From Microcella alkalica (GTDB taxonomy: Bacteria; Actinomycetota; Actinomycetes; Actinomycetales; Microbacteriaceae): a DNA stretch of 64,000 nucleotides. The DNA lies in assembly GCF_014595885.1 (NCBI RefSeq), contig NZ_JABUKC010000002.1, forward strand, positions 62,001 to 126,000, written 5' to 3'. The stretch's first letter is position 1. Each line of letters opens with the position of its first letter. Made by a program: the position numbers and the translations under genes. Below, piece by piece: positions 43,552 through 55,085 of the stretch. The notes beneath the pieces were generated by a model. The model saw only the letters and a program-made list of their open reading frames with translations, was not told where the DNA came from and did no database searches.

Positions 43552-45570
43552 GTGACTGACACCACCGACCGCGCCTCGAGCGCGGCCGCATCACCCGACC
43601 TGACCACCCTGAAGCTCCCGCAGCTGCAGCAGCTCGCCACCGAGCTCGGCATCTCCGGCGTCTCCAAGCTCCGCAAGGGCGACCTGCTCGCGGCCATCGT
43701 GGCGAACCAGGGCGGCGACGGCGCCGCCGCGGTCGCGCCCGAGCTCGAGCCGGCCCCCGAGGCCGCGCCGCAGAGCGCCCCGCGCGCGGACGAGATCCCC
43801 GCTCCCACGAGCCTCGACGAGCTCGAGCTGCCGCTCGGCCGCACCGAGCCCGCCACCCGGCGCGGCTCGCGTCGCGTGACGAGCGGCTCGGTCGTGACGG
43901 CCGCACCCACGGCCCAGCCCGAGGCCGAGACCGAGGCTGCAGCGGAGGGCGCCCCCACGGGTGGCCGCCGCTCCGCCCGCGACCACGCCGCGGGCGCCGC
44001 GGCCGGCGTCGAGGTCGCCCCCGAGGCCGACGGCGCGAGCAGCGCCGAGCCGACCGTCGAGGGCGGCGAGCGCGACGCCGAGCAGGCCGGCGACGACGAG
44101 ATCGGCGGTGGCCGCGGCCGCAACCGCAACCGCAACCGACGCAACCGCGAGCGCAACCAGAACGGCCAGAACGGCCAGCAGAACCAGAACGGGCAGCAGG
44201 CCCAGAACGGTCAGCAGAGCTCGGGCGCCCAGCAGGCCGACAAGGCCGAGCAGGGCGAGCAGCAGGGCGGTCGCTCGAACGCCCGCGGCGGCCAGCCCGC
44301 GCAGCAGGCCGACGACGCCGAGGGCCGCGGTCGCGGTCGCGGCCGTGACCGCAAGCGCGGTCGCGGGCCCGCCGGCGACGAGCTCGAGCCCGAGATCAGC
44401 GACGACGACGTGCTCATCCCCGTCGCGGGCATCCTCGACGTGCTCGACAACTACGCCTTCGTGCGCACCACGGGCTACCTGCCCGGCCCGAGCGACGTCT
44501 ACGTCTCGCTCGGCCAGGTGAAGAAGTACCACCTGCGCAAGGGCGACGCGGTCGTCGGCGCGATCCGCCAGCCTCGTGAGGGCGAGAACCAGGGCCGCCA
44601 GAAGTACAACGCCCTCGTCTCGATCGACTCGATCAACGGCCAGTCGGTCGAGGAGGCGGCGAGCCGCGTCGAGTTCGGCAAGCTCACCCCCCTCTACCCG
44701 CAGGAGCGCCTGCGGCTGGAGACCGAGCCGCAGAAGCTGTCGACGCGCATCATCGACCTCGTCGCACCGATCGGCAAGGGTCAGCGCGGCCTCATCGTCT
44801 CGCCGCCCAAGGCCGGCAAGACGCTCGTGCTGCAGGCCATCGCGAACGCGATCGCGAAGAACAACCCCGAGGTGCACCTCATGGTCGTGCTCGTCGACGA
44901 GCGCCCCGAAGAGGTCACCGACATGCAGCGCTCGGTGAAGGGCGAGGTCATCGCCTCGACCTTCGACCGCCCCGCCGAGGATCACACGACGGTCGCCGAG
45001 CTCGCCATCGAGCGCGCGAAGCGCCTGGTCGAGCTCGGCCACGACGTCGTCGTGCTGCTCGACTCGATCACCCGCCTGGGCCGCGCGTACAACGTGACGG
45101 CGCCGACGAGCGGGCGCATCCTCTCGGGCGGTGTCGACTCGGCCGCGCTGTACCCGCCGAAGCGCTTCTTCGGCGCTGCGCGCAACATCGAGGATGGCGG
45201 CTCGCTCACCATCCTCGCCACCGCGCTCGTTGAGACCGGCTCGAAGATGGACGAGGTGATCTTCGAGGAGTTCAAGGGCACCGGCAACATGGAGCTGCGT
45301 CTCTCGCGCCAGCTCGCCGACAAGCGCATCTTCCCGGCTGTCGACATCTCGGCCTCCGGCACGCGCCGCGAGGAGATGCTGCTCGGCGCCGAGGAGGTCA
45401 AGGTGACCTGGCGCCTGCGTCGCGCGCTCGCCGGCCACGACCCTCAGCAGTCGCTCGAGGTCGTGCTGGGCAAGCTGAAGGAGACGCAGTCGAACGTCGA
45501 GTTCCTCGTGCAGATCCAGAAGGCGCTGCCGCAGGCCGACCGCAGCCAGCCCGCCCACAAGGAGGACTGA
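43552..45570 (+). CDS. rho: Transcription termination factor Rho with N-terminal insertion domain
   Basis: The protein has 672 residues against 419 in E. coli. Residues about 18-45 (LKLPQLQQLATELGISGVSK) are the Rho_N three-helix part. Residues about 50-280 are a low-complexity insert: acidic/Ala-rich first, then Arg/Asn/Gln-rich (RNRNRNRRNRERNQNGQ, then several QNGQ repeats). The RNA-binding cold-shock-like domain follows (PVAGILDVLDNYAFVRTTGY). The RecA-like motor has Walker A PPKAGKT at about 418-424 and VVLLDSITRLGRAYN. It ends transcription of untranslated RNA. It starts at GTG after a long leader. Confidence 0.95.
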   Translation: MTDTTDRASSAAASPDLTTLKLPQLQQLATELGISGVSKLRKGDLLAAIVANQGGDGAAAVAPELEPAPEAAPQSAPRADEIPAPTSLDELELPLGRTEPATRRGSRRVTSGSVVTAAPTAQPEAETEAAAEGAPTGGRRSARDHAAGAAAGVEVAPEADGASSAEPTVEGGERDAEQAGDDEIGGGRGRNRNRNRRNRERNQNGQNGQQNQNGQQAQNGQQSSGAQQADKAEQGEQQGGRSNARGGQPAQQADDAEGRGRGRGRDRKRGRGPAGDELEPEISDDDVLIPVAGILDVLDNYAFVRTTGYLPGPSDVYVSLGQVKKYHLRKGDAVVGAIRQPREGENQGRQKYNALVSIDSINGQSVEEAASRVEFGKLTPLYPQERLRLETEPQKLSTRIIDLVAPIGKGQRGLIVSPPKAGKTLVLQAIANAIAKNNPEVHLMVVLVDERPEEVTDMQRSVKGEVIASTFDRPAEDHTTVAELAIERAKRLVELGHDVVVLLDSITRLGRAYNVTAPTSGRILSGGVDSAALYPPKRFFGAARNIEDGGSLTILATALVETGSKMDEVIFEEFKGTGNMELRLSRQLADKRIFPAVDISASGTRREEMLLGAEEVKVTWRLRRALAGHDPQQSLEVVLGKLKETQSNVEFLVQIQKALPQADRSQPAHKED

Positions 45571-45572
45571 TC

Positions 45573-45594
45573 GCGGGGGCCCTCGGGCCCCCGC
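45573..45594 (+). terminator. Hairpin directly after rho
   Basis: Perfect arms at 45573-45582 and 45585-45594 form a GC-only stem of 9-10 pairs with a CTCG loop. It begins two bases after the rho stop and ends before the prfA ribosome binding site. It may terminate or stabilise the rho transcript. Confidence 0.6.
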
Positions 45595-45614
45595 CGTCAT
45601 GAGGAGAGACCCCC

Positions 45615-46697
<1,083 letters not shown>

Positions 46698-46713
46698 GCC
46701 AGGGCATCCGCGC

Positions 46714-47571
46714 ATGACGACGCTCGACGCCCTGCGGCGCGAGGCGATCGACGCGCTCGCGGCCGCCGGCGTGCCCGGTCCGGAGGTCGACGCCGACCTG
46801 CTCATCGGTCACGTGCTCGGTCTGTCGCGCGGCGCCGTGCAGGCCCGTGCGGTCGTGCGCGCCGAGGTCTGGGCCGACGACGAGGCGGCGATCCGCGCGG
46901 CCATCGCCCGGCGGGCCACCCGCGAGCCGGTGCAGCACATCACCGGGCTCGCCCCGTTCCGCTCGCTCGAGCTCGCGGTCGGCCCCGGCGTCTTCGTGCC
47001 GCGCCCCGAGACCGAGTTCGTGGTGCAGTTCGCGATCGACGCCCTCGCGCTCGTGCCGAGTGCCGAGCCGCTCGCGGTCGACCTCGGCTCCGGCAGCGGC
47101 GCGATCGCCCTCGCGATGGCGACGGAGGTGCCGCACGCCCGCGTGGTCGCCGTCGAGCGGTCGGCGGATGCGCTGCCCTGGACGGCCCGCAACATCGAGC
47201 GCCTCGGCGACGGCCGCGTGCGCCTGGTCGAGGGCGACCTGGCCGACGCGCTGCCCGAGCTCGACGGCCGCGTGGATGTCGTCGCCTCGAACCCCCCGTA
47301 CATCCCGCTCGCGGCCGTGCCCCGCGACCCCGAGGTGCGTCTCTACGATCCGCCCGCGGCGCTGTACTCGGGGGAGGACGGCCTGGATGCCGTGCGCGCC
47401 CTGTCGAGGACGGCCCGCCGCCTGCTGCGCGAGGGCGGCACCCTCGTCATCGAGCACGGTGAGCTGCAGGCCGCCGCGATCGCCGCGATCCTCCGCGCCG
47501 ACGGCTTCACGGCCATCGCGTGCCACCGCGACCTGCTCGGCCGCGACCGCGCGACGACTGCGCGCCGCTGA
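46714..47571 (+). CDS. prmC: Release factor glutamine methyltransferase
   Basis: The protein has 285 residues. An N-terminal helical domain (1-75) precedes the SAM-binding Rossmann fold with VDLGSGSGAIALAMA. The active-site motif SNPPYIP binds the glutamine. It methylates GGQ of RF1 and RF2. It follows prfA with a 16-base gap, the conserved pair arrangement. It is separated from tsaC by an inverted HAD gene. Confidence 0.94.
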   Translation: MTTLDALRREAIDALAAAGVPGPEVDADLLIGHVLGLSRGAVQARAVVRAEVWADDEAAIRAAIARRATREPVQHITGLAPFRSLELAVGPGVFVPRPETEFVVQFAIDALALVPSAEPLAVDLGSGSGAIALAMATEVPHARVVAVERSADALPWTARNIERLGDGRVRLVEGDLADALPELDGRVDVVASNPPYIPLAAVPRDPEVRLYDPPAALYSGEDGLDAVRALSRTARRLLREGGTLVIEHGELQAAAIAAILRADGFTAIACHRDLLGRDRATTARR

Positions 47572-47611
47572 GCCGCGCAGCGCGCCGAGGCGCTGACCGG
47601 CGCCACGCGCC

Positions 47612-48235
47612 TCAGGCCGCGGCGGCCTCGGCCGCGAAGGCCTCGACCGCCGCGAGCAGCCCGGCCGCATCGCGGTAGAGGTGCGCGGTGATGCCGATCG
47701 ACGCGGCGCCCTCGACGTTCTCGAGCCGGTCATCCGTGAAGAAGGTGTCCTGCGCCGCCGCGCCGTAGTGGGCGAGCACGTTGCGGTAGACCTGCGGGTC
47801 GGGCTTGCGCGCGCCGAACGCCGCCGAGGCGTGCATGTTCTCGCGCCCCATGATCGATACCAGCTCGGGCGCGACCTCGTGCAGGTGCTCGTGGATGAGG
47901 ATGCCGTTGTTGGTCAGCAGCGCGACCCGCCCCAGTTCGCTCGCGCGGCGCACGGCGTCGAGCGCGGCCGGGCGCGGCTGGGTGGCGCGCGAGCGGATGC
48001 GCACCCACTCCTCGCGGGGGATGTCCGCGCCGATCGCGTCGTTGACCGCGGCCAGGTAGGCCTCGGGCGTCGACGGCGTGCCCGCCTCGGCCTGCCACTC
48101 CAGCCCGCTGATCCACCACCGGCGCCGCAGCTCGTGCAGGTCGTGCCCGGTGATCGCCGTGAGGTCGGCCATGCGCGTGCGCCAGTCGTAGTCGTAGAGC
48201 ACGTCGTCCATGTCGAACAGGAAGAGCAGGGTCAT
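47612..48235 (-). CDS. HAD-superfamily hydrolase
   Basis: The protein has 207 residues. Motif I LFDMDDVLYDYDW holds the nucleophile Asp and the second Asp. Motif II is VALLTNNG. Motif III is FGARKPDPQVY. Motif IV is FFTDDRLENVEGA. A helical cap lies between motifs I and II (about 15-95). It is a small-molecule phosphatase of IA type; the substrate is unknown. It is on the minus strand inside an otherwise plus-strand cluster, which breaks the usual prmC-tsaC neighbourhood. Confidence 0.87.
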   Translation of the reverse strand: MTLLFLFDMDDVLYDYDWRTRMADLTAITGHDLHELRRRWWISGLEWQAEAGTPSTPEAYLAAVNDAIGADIPREEWVRIRSRATQPRPAALDAVRRASELGRVALLTNNGILIHEHLHEVAPELVSIMGRENMHASAAFGARKPDPQVYRNVLAHYGAAAQDTFFTDDRLENVEGAASIGITAHLYRDAAGLLAAVEAFAAEAAAA

Positions 48236-48305
48236 GCGCGTGAGGTGTCCCGATCGGTCGGCGGGGGAGGGCGCCGCGGGCGGCGGCCCCTCCAGCATGC
48301 CCCAC

Positions 48306-48311
48306 TACGAT
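48306..48311 (+). promoter_or_regulatory. -10 box of tsaC
   Basis: TACGAT precedes ATG 48321 by 9 bases and leaves room for at most a few leader bases. It is the first start point for the tsaC-tagO-atpI unit after the inverted HAD gene. Confidence 0.45.
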
Positions 48312-48320
48312 GAACGCATC

Positions 48321-48998
48321 ATGACCACCGTGTTCGACTGCTCGGTCGAGGCCGAGCTCCTCGCGGGCCTGCGGGCGGCGCGCGGCGCCATCGGGCGGGG
48401 CGAACTGGTGGTCATCCCGACCGACACGGTCTACGGCGTCGCCGCCGACGCCTTCCGCGCGGAGGCCGTGCAGCGGCTGCTCGACGCGAAGCAGCGGGGT
48501 CGCGACGCACCGCCGCCGGTGCTCATCCCGGGCATCCCGACGCTCGCCGCGCTCGCCGAGACCGTGCCGCCGGAGGTCGAGGCTCTCGTCGCGGCCTTCT
48601 GGCCCGGCGCCCTCACCGTCATCGTCGAGGCCCGCGAGTCGCTCGTGTGGGATCTCGGCGAGACCCGCGGCACCGTCGCGCTGCGCATGCCCGACCATCG
48701 GCACGCGCTGCACCTGCTGGCCGACACCGGCCCCCTGGCCGTCTCGAGCGCCAACATCAGTGGGATGCCCGCCGCCCGCACCGCGCAGGAGGCCCTCGAC
48801 ATGCTCGGCGACCGCGTCGCGGTGTACCTGGATGGCGGCCCGGTCGGCGCGAGCGCCGACGCGAGCCGCGACCCGGGCTCGACGATCGTCGACGCGACGA
48901 GCCTGCACCTGCCCGAGGGCCGACTGCGGATCGTGCGCGAGGGCGCCATCCCCGCGAGCGAGATCGCTCGACTCGTCGGCGCGGAGCGCGTCGCGTGA
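48321..48998 (+). CDS. tsaC: L-threonylcarbamoyladenylate synthase
   Basis: The protein has 225 residues of YrdC/Sua5 family. VIPTDTVYGVAADAF and LAVSSANISGMPAA are the signature segments, with PDHRHALHLLADTGPL between them. It makes threonylcarbamoyl-AMP from Thr, bicarbonate and ATP for t6A37 on tRNA. It is the single-domain form without the Sua5 C-terminal domain. The stop overlaps the tagO GTG (GTGA). Confidence 0.92.
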   Translation: MTTVFDCSVEAELLAGLRAARGAIGRGELVVIPTDTVYGVAADAFRAEAVQRLLDAKQRGRDAPPPVLIPGIPTLAALAETVPPEVEALVAAFWPGALTVIVEARESLVWDLGETRGTVALRMPDHRHALHLLADTGPLAVSSANISGMPAARTAQEALDMLGDRVAVYLDGGPVGASADASRDPGSTIVDATSLHLPEGRLRIVREGAIPASEIARLVGAERVA

Positions 48999-50248
48999 CC
49001 TTCTACGCGCTCGTCGCGCTCATCGCGGCCGTCATCAGCTTCGGCGCCTCGTGGGCCGTCTGGGGCCTGAGCCATCGCTTCAAGCTCTACCCGGGCATCC
49101 GCGAGCGCGACGTGCACACGACGCCGACGCCGCGCCTGGGCGGTATCGCGATCGTCATTGGCATCGTCGCCTCGCTCGGGATCGCCTCGCAGATCAGCTG
49201 GTTCGACCTCGTCTTCGCCGACCCCTTCCCGATCATCGCCATCGTCGCCTCGGCGCTCGTCATGCTCGCGATCGGCGTCGTCGACGACCTGTACGACCTC
49301 GACTGGATGACCAAGCTCGCCAGCCAGCTGCTCGTCGCGGGGTTCCTGGCGTGGTCGAGCCTGCAGATCACCTCCCTGCCGATCGGCCCGGACGGCGGCA
49401 TCGCGTTGCTCTCGCCGACGGTGTCGCTCGTCATCACGGTCTTCGCCGTCGTGCTCGTGATGAACGCGGTCAACTTCATCGACGGGCTCGACGGGCTCGT
49501 CGCGGGCGTCACGATCATCGCTGGCAGCGTGTTCTTCATCTACAGCTACCTGCTGTCGATCGACACGGCGCAGACCGCGTTCAACCTCGCCTCGCTCGTC
49601 ATGGCGGTGCTGCTGGGCGCGACGGCGGGGTTCCTGCCCTTCAACTGGCACCCCGCCAAGATCTTCATGGGCGACGGCGGCGCGCTCGTGGTCGGCATGC
49701 TCATGGCGGTCTCGACGATCTCGGTCACCGGGCAGATCGACCCCGGCATCGACCGCGGTCAGCTCGTGCCGGCGTTCATCCCGTTGCTGCTGCCGTTCGC
49801 GGTGCTCATCGTGCCGTTGCTCGACTTCGGGCTCGCGGTGCTGCGTCGCCTGCGCGCCGGCAAGTCGCCGTTCAGCGCCGACCGGCTGCACCTGCACCAC
49901 CGGCTGCTCGACATGGGGCACTCGCACTTCCACGCCGTGCTGATCTTCTACGGCTGGACGGCCGTGGTCGCCCTCGGCACCCTGCTGTTCATGTTCGTGC
50001 CGTGGTGGTGGGCGCTCACGGCGGTCGTGCTCGGCCTCGTGCTCTGCGCCGCCGTGACGCTCGCCCCGCTCAGCGCGCGCAAGCGCGCCGAGGCCGCCGC
50101 CCAGTCGAGCCCCGACGAGCACGGCCCGCTCGCGCGCTTCGACCCGCTCGACGCCGCCGCGCCCCCGGTCGACACCGACTTCGACGAGCACGACCCCGTC
50201 TTCGACACCCTGACCCGAGCCCGACGCCAGCCCGAGGAGTCCCGATGA
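48995..50248 (+). CDS. Undecaprenyl-phosphate glycosyl-1-phosphate transferase (TagO/WecA family)
   Basis: The protein has 417 residues with about eleven membrane helices. It contains the Mg-binding IGVVDDLYDLDW, the nucleophile region NAVNFIDGLDGLVAG, FMGDGGALVVG and the C-terminal carbohydrate loop ADRLHLHHRLLDMGHSHFHAV. It transfers a sugar phosphate (often GlcNAc-1-P) from UDP-sugar to undecaprenyl phosphate, starting wall polymer or linker synthesis. A polar C-terminal tail (from about 355) is extra. It is coupled to tsaC and to the atpI-like gene by 4-base overlaps. Confidence 0.93.
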   Translation: MTFYALVALIAAVISFGASWAVWGLSHRFKLYPGIRERDVHTTPTPRLGGIAIVIGIVASLGIASQISWFDLVFADPFPIIAIVASALVMLAIGVVDDLYDLDWMTKLASQLLVAGFLAWSSLQITSLPIGPDGGIALLSPTVSLVITVFAVVLVMNAVNFIDGLDGLVAGVTIIAGSVFFIYSYLLSIDTAQTAFNLASLVMAVLLGATAGFLPFNWHPAKIFMGDGGALVVGMLMAVSTISVTGQIDPGIDRGQLVPAFIPLLLPFAVLIVPLLDFGLAVLRRLRAGKSPFSADRLHLHHRLLDMGHSHFHAVLIFYGWTAVVALGTLLFMFVPWWWALTAVVLGLVLCAAVTLAPLSARKRAEAAAQSSPDEHGPLARFDPLDAAAPPVDTDFDEHDPVFDTLTRARRQPEESR

Positions 50249-50706
50249 CCGCCCCCGATCCGCGCCCCCGCTCGACCGCCGCGCCCGCGCTGCGGCTCTC
50301 GCTCGTCTACGGGGCGTCGCTGAGCGCGGCCATCGCGATCGTCGCGAGCGTCGTCGGCGCGCTCGTCGCGGAGCTGCCGGGGCTGCTGAGCGGGCTCATC
50401 GGCGCGGGCATGGGCTTCGTGTTCCTCGCCGTGACCGCGGCCAGCATCCTGCTCGCCGACCGGCTGACGAAGGGCGACCTGCTCTCGCCGGCCTATTTCG
50501 GCACCGTGCTCGGGGCGTGGCTGCTGAAGTTCGCGCTCTTCCTCGTGCTCGTCTTCACGCTGCGAGACGCGCCCTTTATCGACCCGACGGTGCTCTTCGT
50601 CACGCTCGTCGTCGCGGTGCTCGGGGGGCTCGTCGTCGACCTCGTCGCGGTGTCCCGCGCCCGCGTCCCGTACGTCAGCGACCTGCCCGCGCCGCGCGCC
50701 GACTGA
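50245..50706 (+). CDS. AtpI-like small membrane protein
   Basis: The protein has 153 residues with about four membrane helices (25-45, 52-75, 88-106, 114-132). It has the usual position of the i subunit directly upstream of atpB. AtpI helps assemble the c-ring or deliver Mg. Sequence similarity is weak, so position and topology are the main evidence. ATG overlaps the tagO stop. It is followed by a terminator and a separate promoter before atpB. Confidence 0.65.
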   Translation: MTAPDPRPRSTAAPALRLSLVYGASLSAAIAIVASVVGALVAELPGLLSGLIGAGMGFVFLAVTAASILLADRLTKGDLLSPAYFGTVLGAWLLKFALFLVLVFTLRDAPFIDPTVLFVTLVVAVLGGLVVDLVAVSRARVPYVSDLPAPRAD

Positions 50707-50717
50707 CCGCTCCGTGA

Positions 50718-51956
<1,239 letters not shown>

Positions 51957-51966
51957 GGAATCGCTC

Positions 51967-52512
51967 GTGCTCGACGCACTCACCATCGCGGCGGAGGAGA
52001 CGGTCAACCCGCTCCTTCCGGCGTGGTACGACATCGTCTACTCGATCATCCCGTTCCTGCTCGTCCTCCTCGTGTTCTGGAAGGTCGTCCTTCCGCGCAT
52101 GCAGAAGACGCTCGACGAGCGCAGCGCGAAGATCGAGGGCGGCATCAAGCAGGCCGAGACGGCGCAGGCCGAGGCCAAGGCCGCGCTCGAGGAGTACAAC
52201 AAGCTCCTCGCCGAGGCCCGCGCCGAGGCGTCGAAGATCCGTGAGCAGGCGCGCGTCGACGGCGGCGCCATCCTCGCCGAGCTCAAGGAGCAGGCGAACG
52301 CCGAGGCCGCCCGCATCACCGCGACGGCGCAGCAGCAGATCGAGGCCGAGCGCCAGGCCGCGCTCGTCTCCCTGCGCGCCGAGGTCGGCTCGCTCGCCCT
52401 CGACCTCGCCAGCGGCGTCATCGGTGAGTCCCTCGCCGACGACAAGCGCGCGACGGCGATGGTCGACCGCTTCCTCGCCGACCTCGAGTCCTCCGAGAAG
52501 GCGGCTAAGTAG
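51967..52512 (+). CDS. atpF: ATP synthase F0 subunit b
   Basis: The protein has 181 residues. A membrane helix (about 27-47, IIPFLLVLLVFWKVVLP) leads into a long Ala/Glu/Lys-rich coiled coil (about 50-145), then a short C-terminal part that contacts delta. It holds the stator. The GTG start follows AAGGA, 10 bases after atpE. It is a separate b subunit, not the fused b-delta of mycobacteria. Confidence 0.94.
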   Translation: MLDALTIAAEETVNPLLPAWYDIVYSIIPFLLVLLVFWKVVLPRMQKTLDERSAKIEGGIKQAETAQAEAKAALEEYNKLLAEARAEASKIREQARVDGGAILAELKEQANAEAARITATAQQQIEAERQAALVSLRAEVGSLALDLASGVIGESLADDKRATAMVDRFLADLESSEKAAK

Positions 52513-52514
52513 GC

Positions 52515-53306
52515 ATGGGATCCGCTACGAGAAGCGCCCTCGAGTCGGCCCGCTCCGCGCTGGCCGGCGCGCAGGGCATCGATCTGGCCGCCGGTGAGCA
52601 GCTGCTCCTCGCGGCGCGCACGATCGGCTCCTCGCCGCAGCTCGTAAGCGCGCTCACCGACTCGTCGGCGACGCGCGAGGCCAAGGCCGAGCTCATCGGC
52701 TCGATCTTCGGCGGACTGTCGACCTCCGCCCGAGCGCTGCTCGAGGGCATGGTGGCCGACCGCTGGTCGAGCGGCGACGACCTGCTCGCCGGCATCGAGG
52801 AGATCGGCATCCGTGCCGTCGCCGCCTCGGCGCCGGCCGGCGTCTCGGTCGAGAGCGAGCTGTTCGCCTTTGGCCGCGCCGTCGCATCGGATGCCGAGCT
52901 CGAGCTCGCGATCGGCAGCAAGCGCGGCGATGCCGCCGGCAAGCTGTCGCTCGTGCAGGGGCTCCTCGGCGGCTCGGCGAGCCCCCAGACCGTCGCGATC
53001 GCCGGTCACCTCGTGCAGCAGCCGCGCGGCCGCCGCATCGGCGCGCTCGTGCGCGAGGGCGCCGAGCTCGTCGCCGACGCCGCGGGCAAGGGCGTCGCGA
53101 CGGTGACCGTCGCGCGCGCCCTCACCGATGCGCAGCGCGAGGCGATCGCCGCGAGCCTGCAGCGGCGCTACGGCCGGGCCTTCACGATCAACCAGGTCGT
53201 TGATCCCGCCGTCATCGGCGGCGTGCGCGTCCAGGTCGGCGACGAGGTCATCGACGGCAGCGTCGCGGCCCGCCTGACCGAACTCAAGCTCCGGCTGGCC
53301 GGCTAG
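52515..53306 (+). CDS. atpH: ATP synthase F1 subunit delta
   Basis: The protein has 263 residues, about 85 more than E. coli delta, as usual in actinobacteria. The C-terminal block VTVARALTDAQREAIAASLQ...VDPAVIGGVRVQVGDEVIDGS is the delta signature. It connects the b subunit to the top of F1. It starts 2 bases after the atpF stop. Confidence 0.94.
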   Translation: MGSATRSALESARSALAGAQGIDLAAGEQLLLAARTIGSSPQLVSALTDSSATREAKAELIGSIFGGLSTSARALLEGMVADRWSSGDDLLAGIEEIGIRAVAASAPAGVSVESELFAFGRAVASDAELELAIGSKRGDAAGKLSLVQGLLGGSASPQTVAIAGHLVQQPRGRRIGALVREGAELVADAAGKGVATVTVARALTDAQREAIAASLQRRYGRAFTINQVVDPAVIGGVRVQVGDEVIDGSVAARLTELKLRLAG

Positions 53307-53363
53307 GCCTTCGCCGTCACACCAGAACGGGCTCCGATCGAGCTCGAACGAAAAGGGAAGAAC

Positions 53364-54998
53364 ATGGCAGAACTGACGATCAGCCCGGACGAGATCCGCG
53401 ACGCGCTGAAGAACTTCGCCAAGAGCTACGCTCCCGGCGCCGCGGCCGCGACCGAGGTCGGCCGGGTCACCGACGCCGCCGACGGCATCGCGCACGTCGA
53501 GGGCCTGCCGAGCGTCATGGCCAACGAGCTCATCCGCTTCGCCGACGGCACGCTGGGTCTGGCCCAGAACCTCGACGAGAACGAGATCGGCGTCGTCGTG
53601 CTCGGCGAGTTCACCGGCATCGAGGAGGGCATGGAGGTCACCCGCACGGGTGAGGTGCTCTCGGTGCCCGTGGGCGACGGGTACCTCGGCCGCGTGGTCG
53701 ACCCGCTCGGCTCGCCGATCGACGGCCTCGGCGACATCGCCTCGGAGGGCCGTCGCGCCCTCGAGCTCCAGGCGCCCGGCGTCATGCAGCGCAAGAGCGT
53801 GCACGAGCCCCTGCAGACCGGCATCAAGGCCATCGACGCCATGATCCCCGTCGGCCGCGGCCAGCGTCAGCTCATCATCGGCGACCGTCAGACCGGCAAG
53901 ACCGCGATCGCGATCGACACGATCATCAACCAGAAGGCCAACTGGGAGTCGGGCGACCCGACCAAGCAGGTGCGCTGCATCTACGTCGCGATCGGCCAGA
54001 AGGGCTCGACGATCGCGGCCGTGAAGGGCGCGCTCGAAGAGGCCGGCGCCATGGAGTACACGACGATCGTCGCGGCTCCCGCCTCCGACCCGGCCGGCTT
54101 CAAGTACCTCGCTCCCTACACCGGCTCGGCCATCGGCCAGCACTGGATGTACGGCGGCAAGCACGTCCTCATCATCTTCGACGACCTGTCGAAGCAGGCC
54201 GAGGCCTACCGTGCGGTGTCGCTGCTGCTCCGCCGTCCGCCGGGCCGCGAGGCCTACCCGGGTGACGTCTTCTACCTGCACTCCCGTCTGCTCGAGCGCT
54301 GTGCCAAGCTCTCGGACGACCTCGGTGCCGGCTCGATGACCGGTCTCCCGATCATCGAGACGAAGGCCAACGATGTCTCGGCGTACATCCCGACCAACGT
54401 GATCTCGATCACCGACGGTCAGATCTTCCTCCAGTCCGACCTGTTCAACGCGAACCAGCGCCCCGCGGTCGACGTCGGCATCTCGGTCTCGCGCGTCGGT
54501 GGCGACGCGCAGGTCAAGAGCATCAAGAAGGTCTCCGGCACGCTCAAGCTCGAGCTCGCCCAGTACCGCTCGCTCGAGGCGTTCGCGATGTTCGCCTCCG
54601 ACCTCGACGCGGCCAGCCGCCGTCAGCTCGCCCGGGGCGCCCGCCTCACCGAGCTGCTCAAGCAGCCGCAGTACTCGCCGTACCCCGTCGAGGAGCAGGT
54701 CGTCTCGATCTGGGCCGGCACCAAGGGCAAGCTCGACTCGATCGACGTCGACGACGTGCTGCGCTTCGAGGCCGAGCTGCTCGACCACCTGCGTCGCAAC
54801 ACCTCGATCCTCACGACGCTGCGCGAGACCAACGTGCTCGACGACGCGACCGAGGCCGAGCTCGAGAAGGCCATCGACGCCTTCGTGCTCGAGTTCCAGG
54901 GCGGCGCCGAGGGCGGTGTGCACGCCGGTCACGAGGAGTTCGACGAGACCGAGGCTGAGGACATCAACCAGGAGAAGATCGTCCGCCGCAAGCGTTAG
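53364..54998 (+). CDS. atpA: ATP synthase F1 subunit alpha
   Basis: The protein has 544 residues. Walker A is [15 protein letters not shown]. The N-terminal barrel includes [35 protein letters not shown] and the alpha signature [14 protein letters not shown] are present. RBS AAAGGGAAGAAC precedes ATG 53364. The polar C-terminal tail (from about 515) with many acidic residues is longer than in E. coli AtpA (513), as in other actinobacteria. Confidence 0.97.
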   Translation: MAELTISPDEIRDALKNFAKSYAPGAAAATEVGRVTDAADGIAHVEGLPSVMANELIRFADGTLGLAQNLDENEIGVVVLGEFTGIEEGMEVTRTGEVLSVPVGDGYLGRVVDPLGSPIDGLGDIASEGRRALELQAPGVMQRKSVHEPLQTGIKAIDAMIPVGRGQRQLIIGDRQTGKTAIAIDTIINQKANWESGDPTKQVRCIYVAIGQKGSTIAAVKGALEEAGAMEYTTIVAAPASDPAGFKYLAPYTGSAIGQHWMYGGKHVLIIFDDLSKQAEAYRAVSLLLRRPPGREAYPGDVFYLHSRLLERCAKLSDDLGAGSMTGLPIIETKANDVSAYIPTNVISITDGQIFLQSDLFNANQRPAVDVGISVSRVGGDAQVKSIKKVSGTLKLELAQYRSLEAFAMFASDLDAASRRQLARGARLTELLKQPQYSPYPVEEQVVSIWAGTKGKLDSIDVDDVLRFEAELLDHLRRNTSILTTLRETNVLDDATEAELEKAIDAFVLEFQGGAEGGVHAGHEEFDETEAEDINQEKIVRRKR

Positions 54999-55085
54999 TC
55001 GGCTCGGCGGGCTCGCCCCGAGATCGAGCGAGCCCGCCGACCGCCCCGCACCGGACATCCTCACCCCCACGACAGAAAGAGAGAC

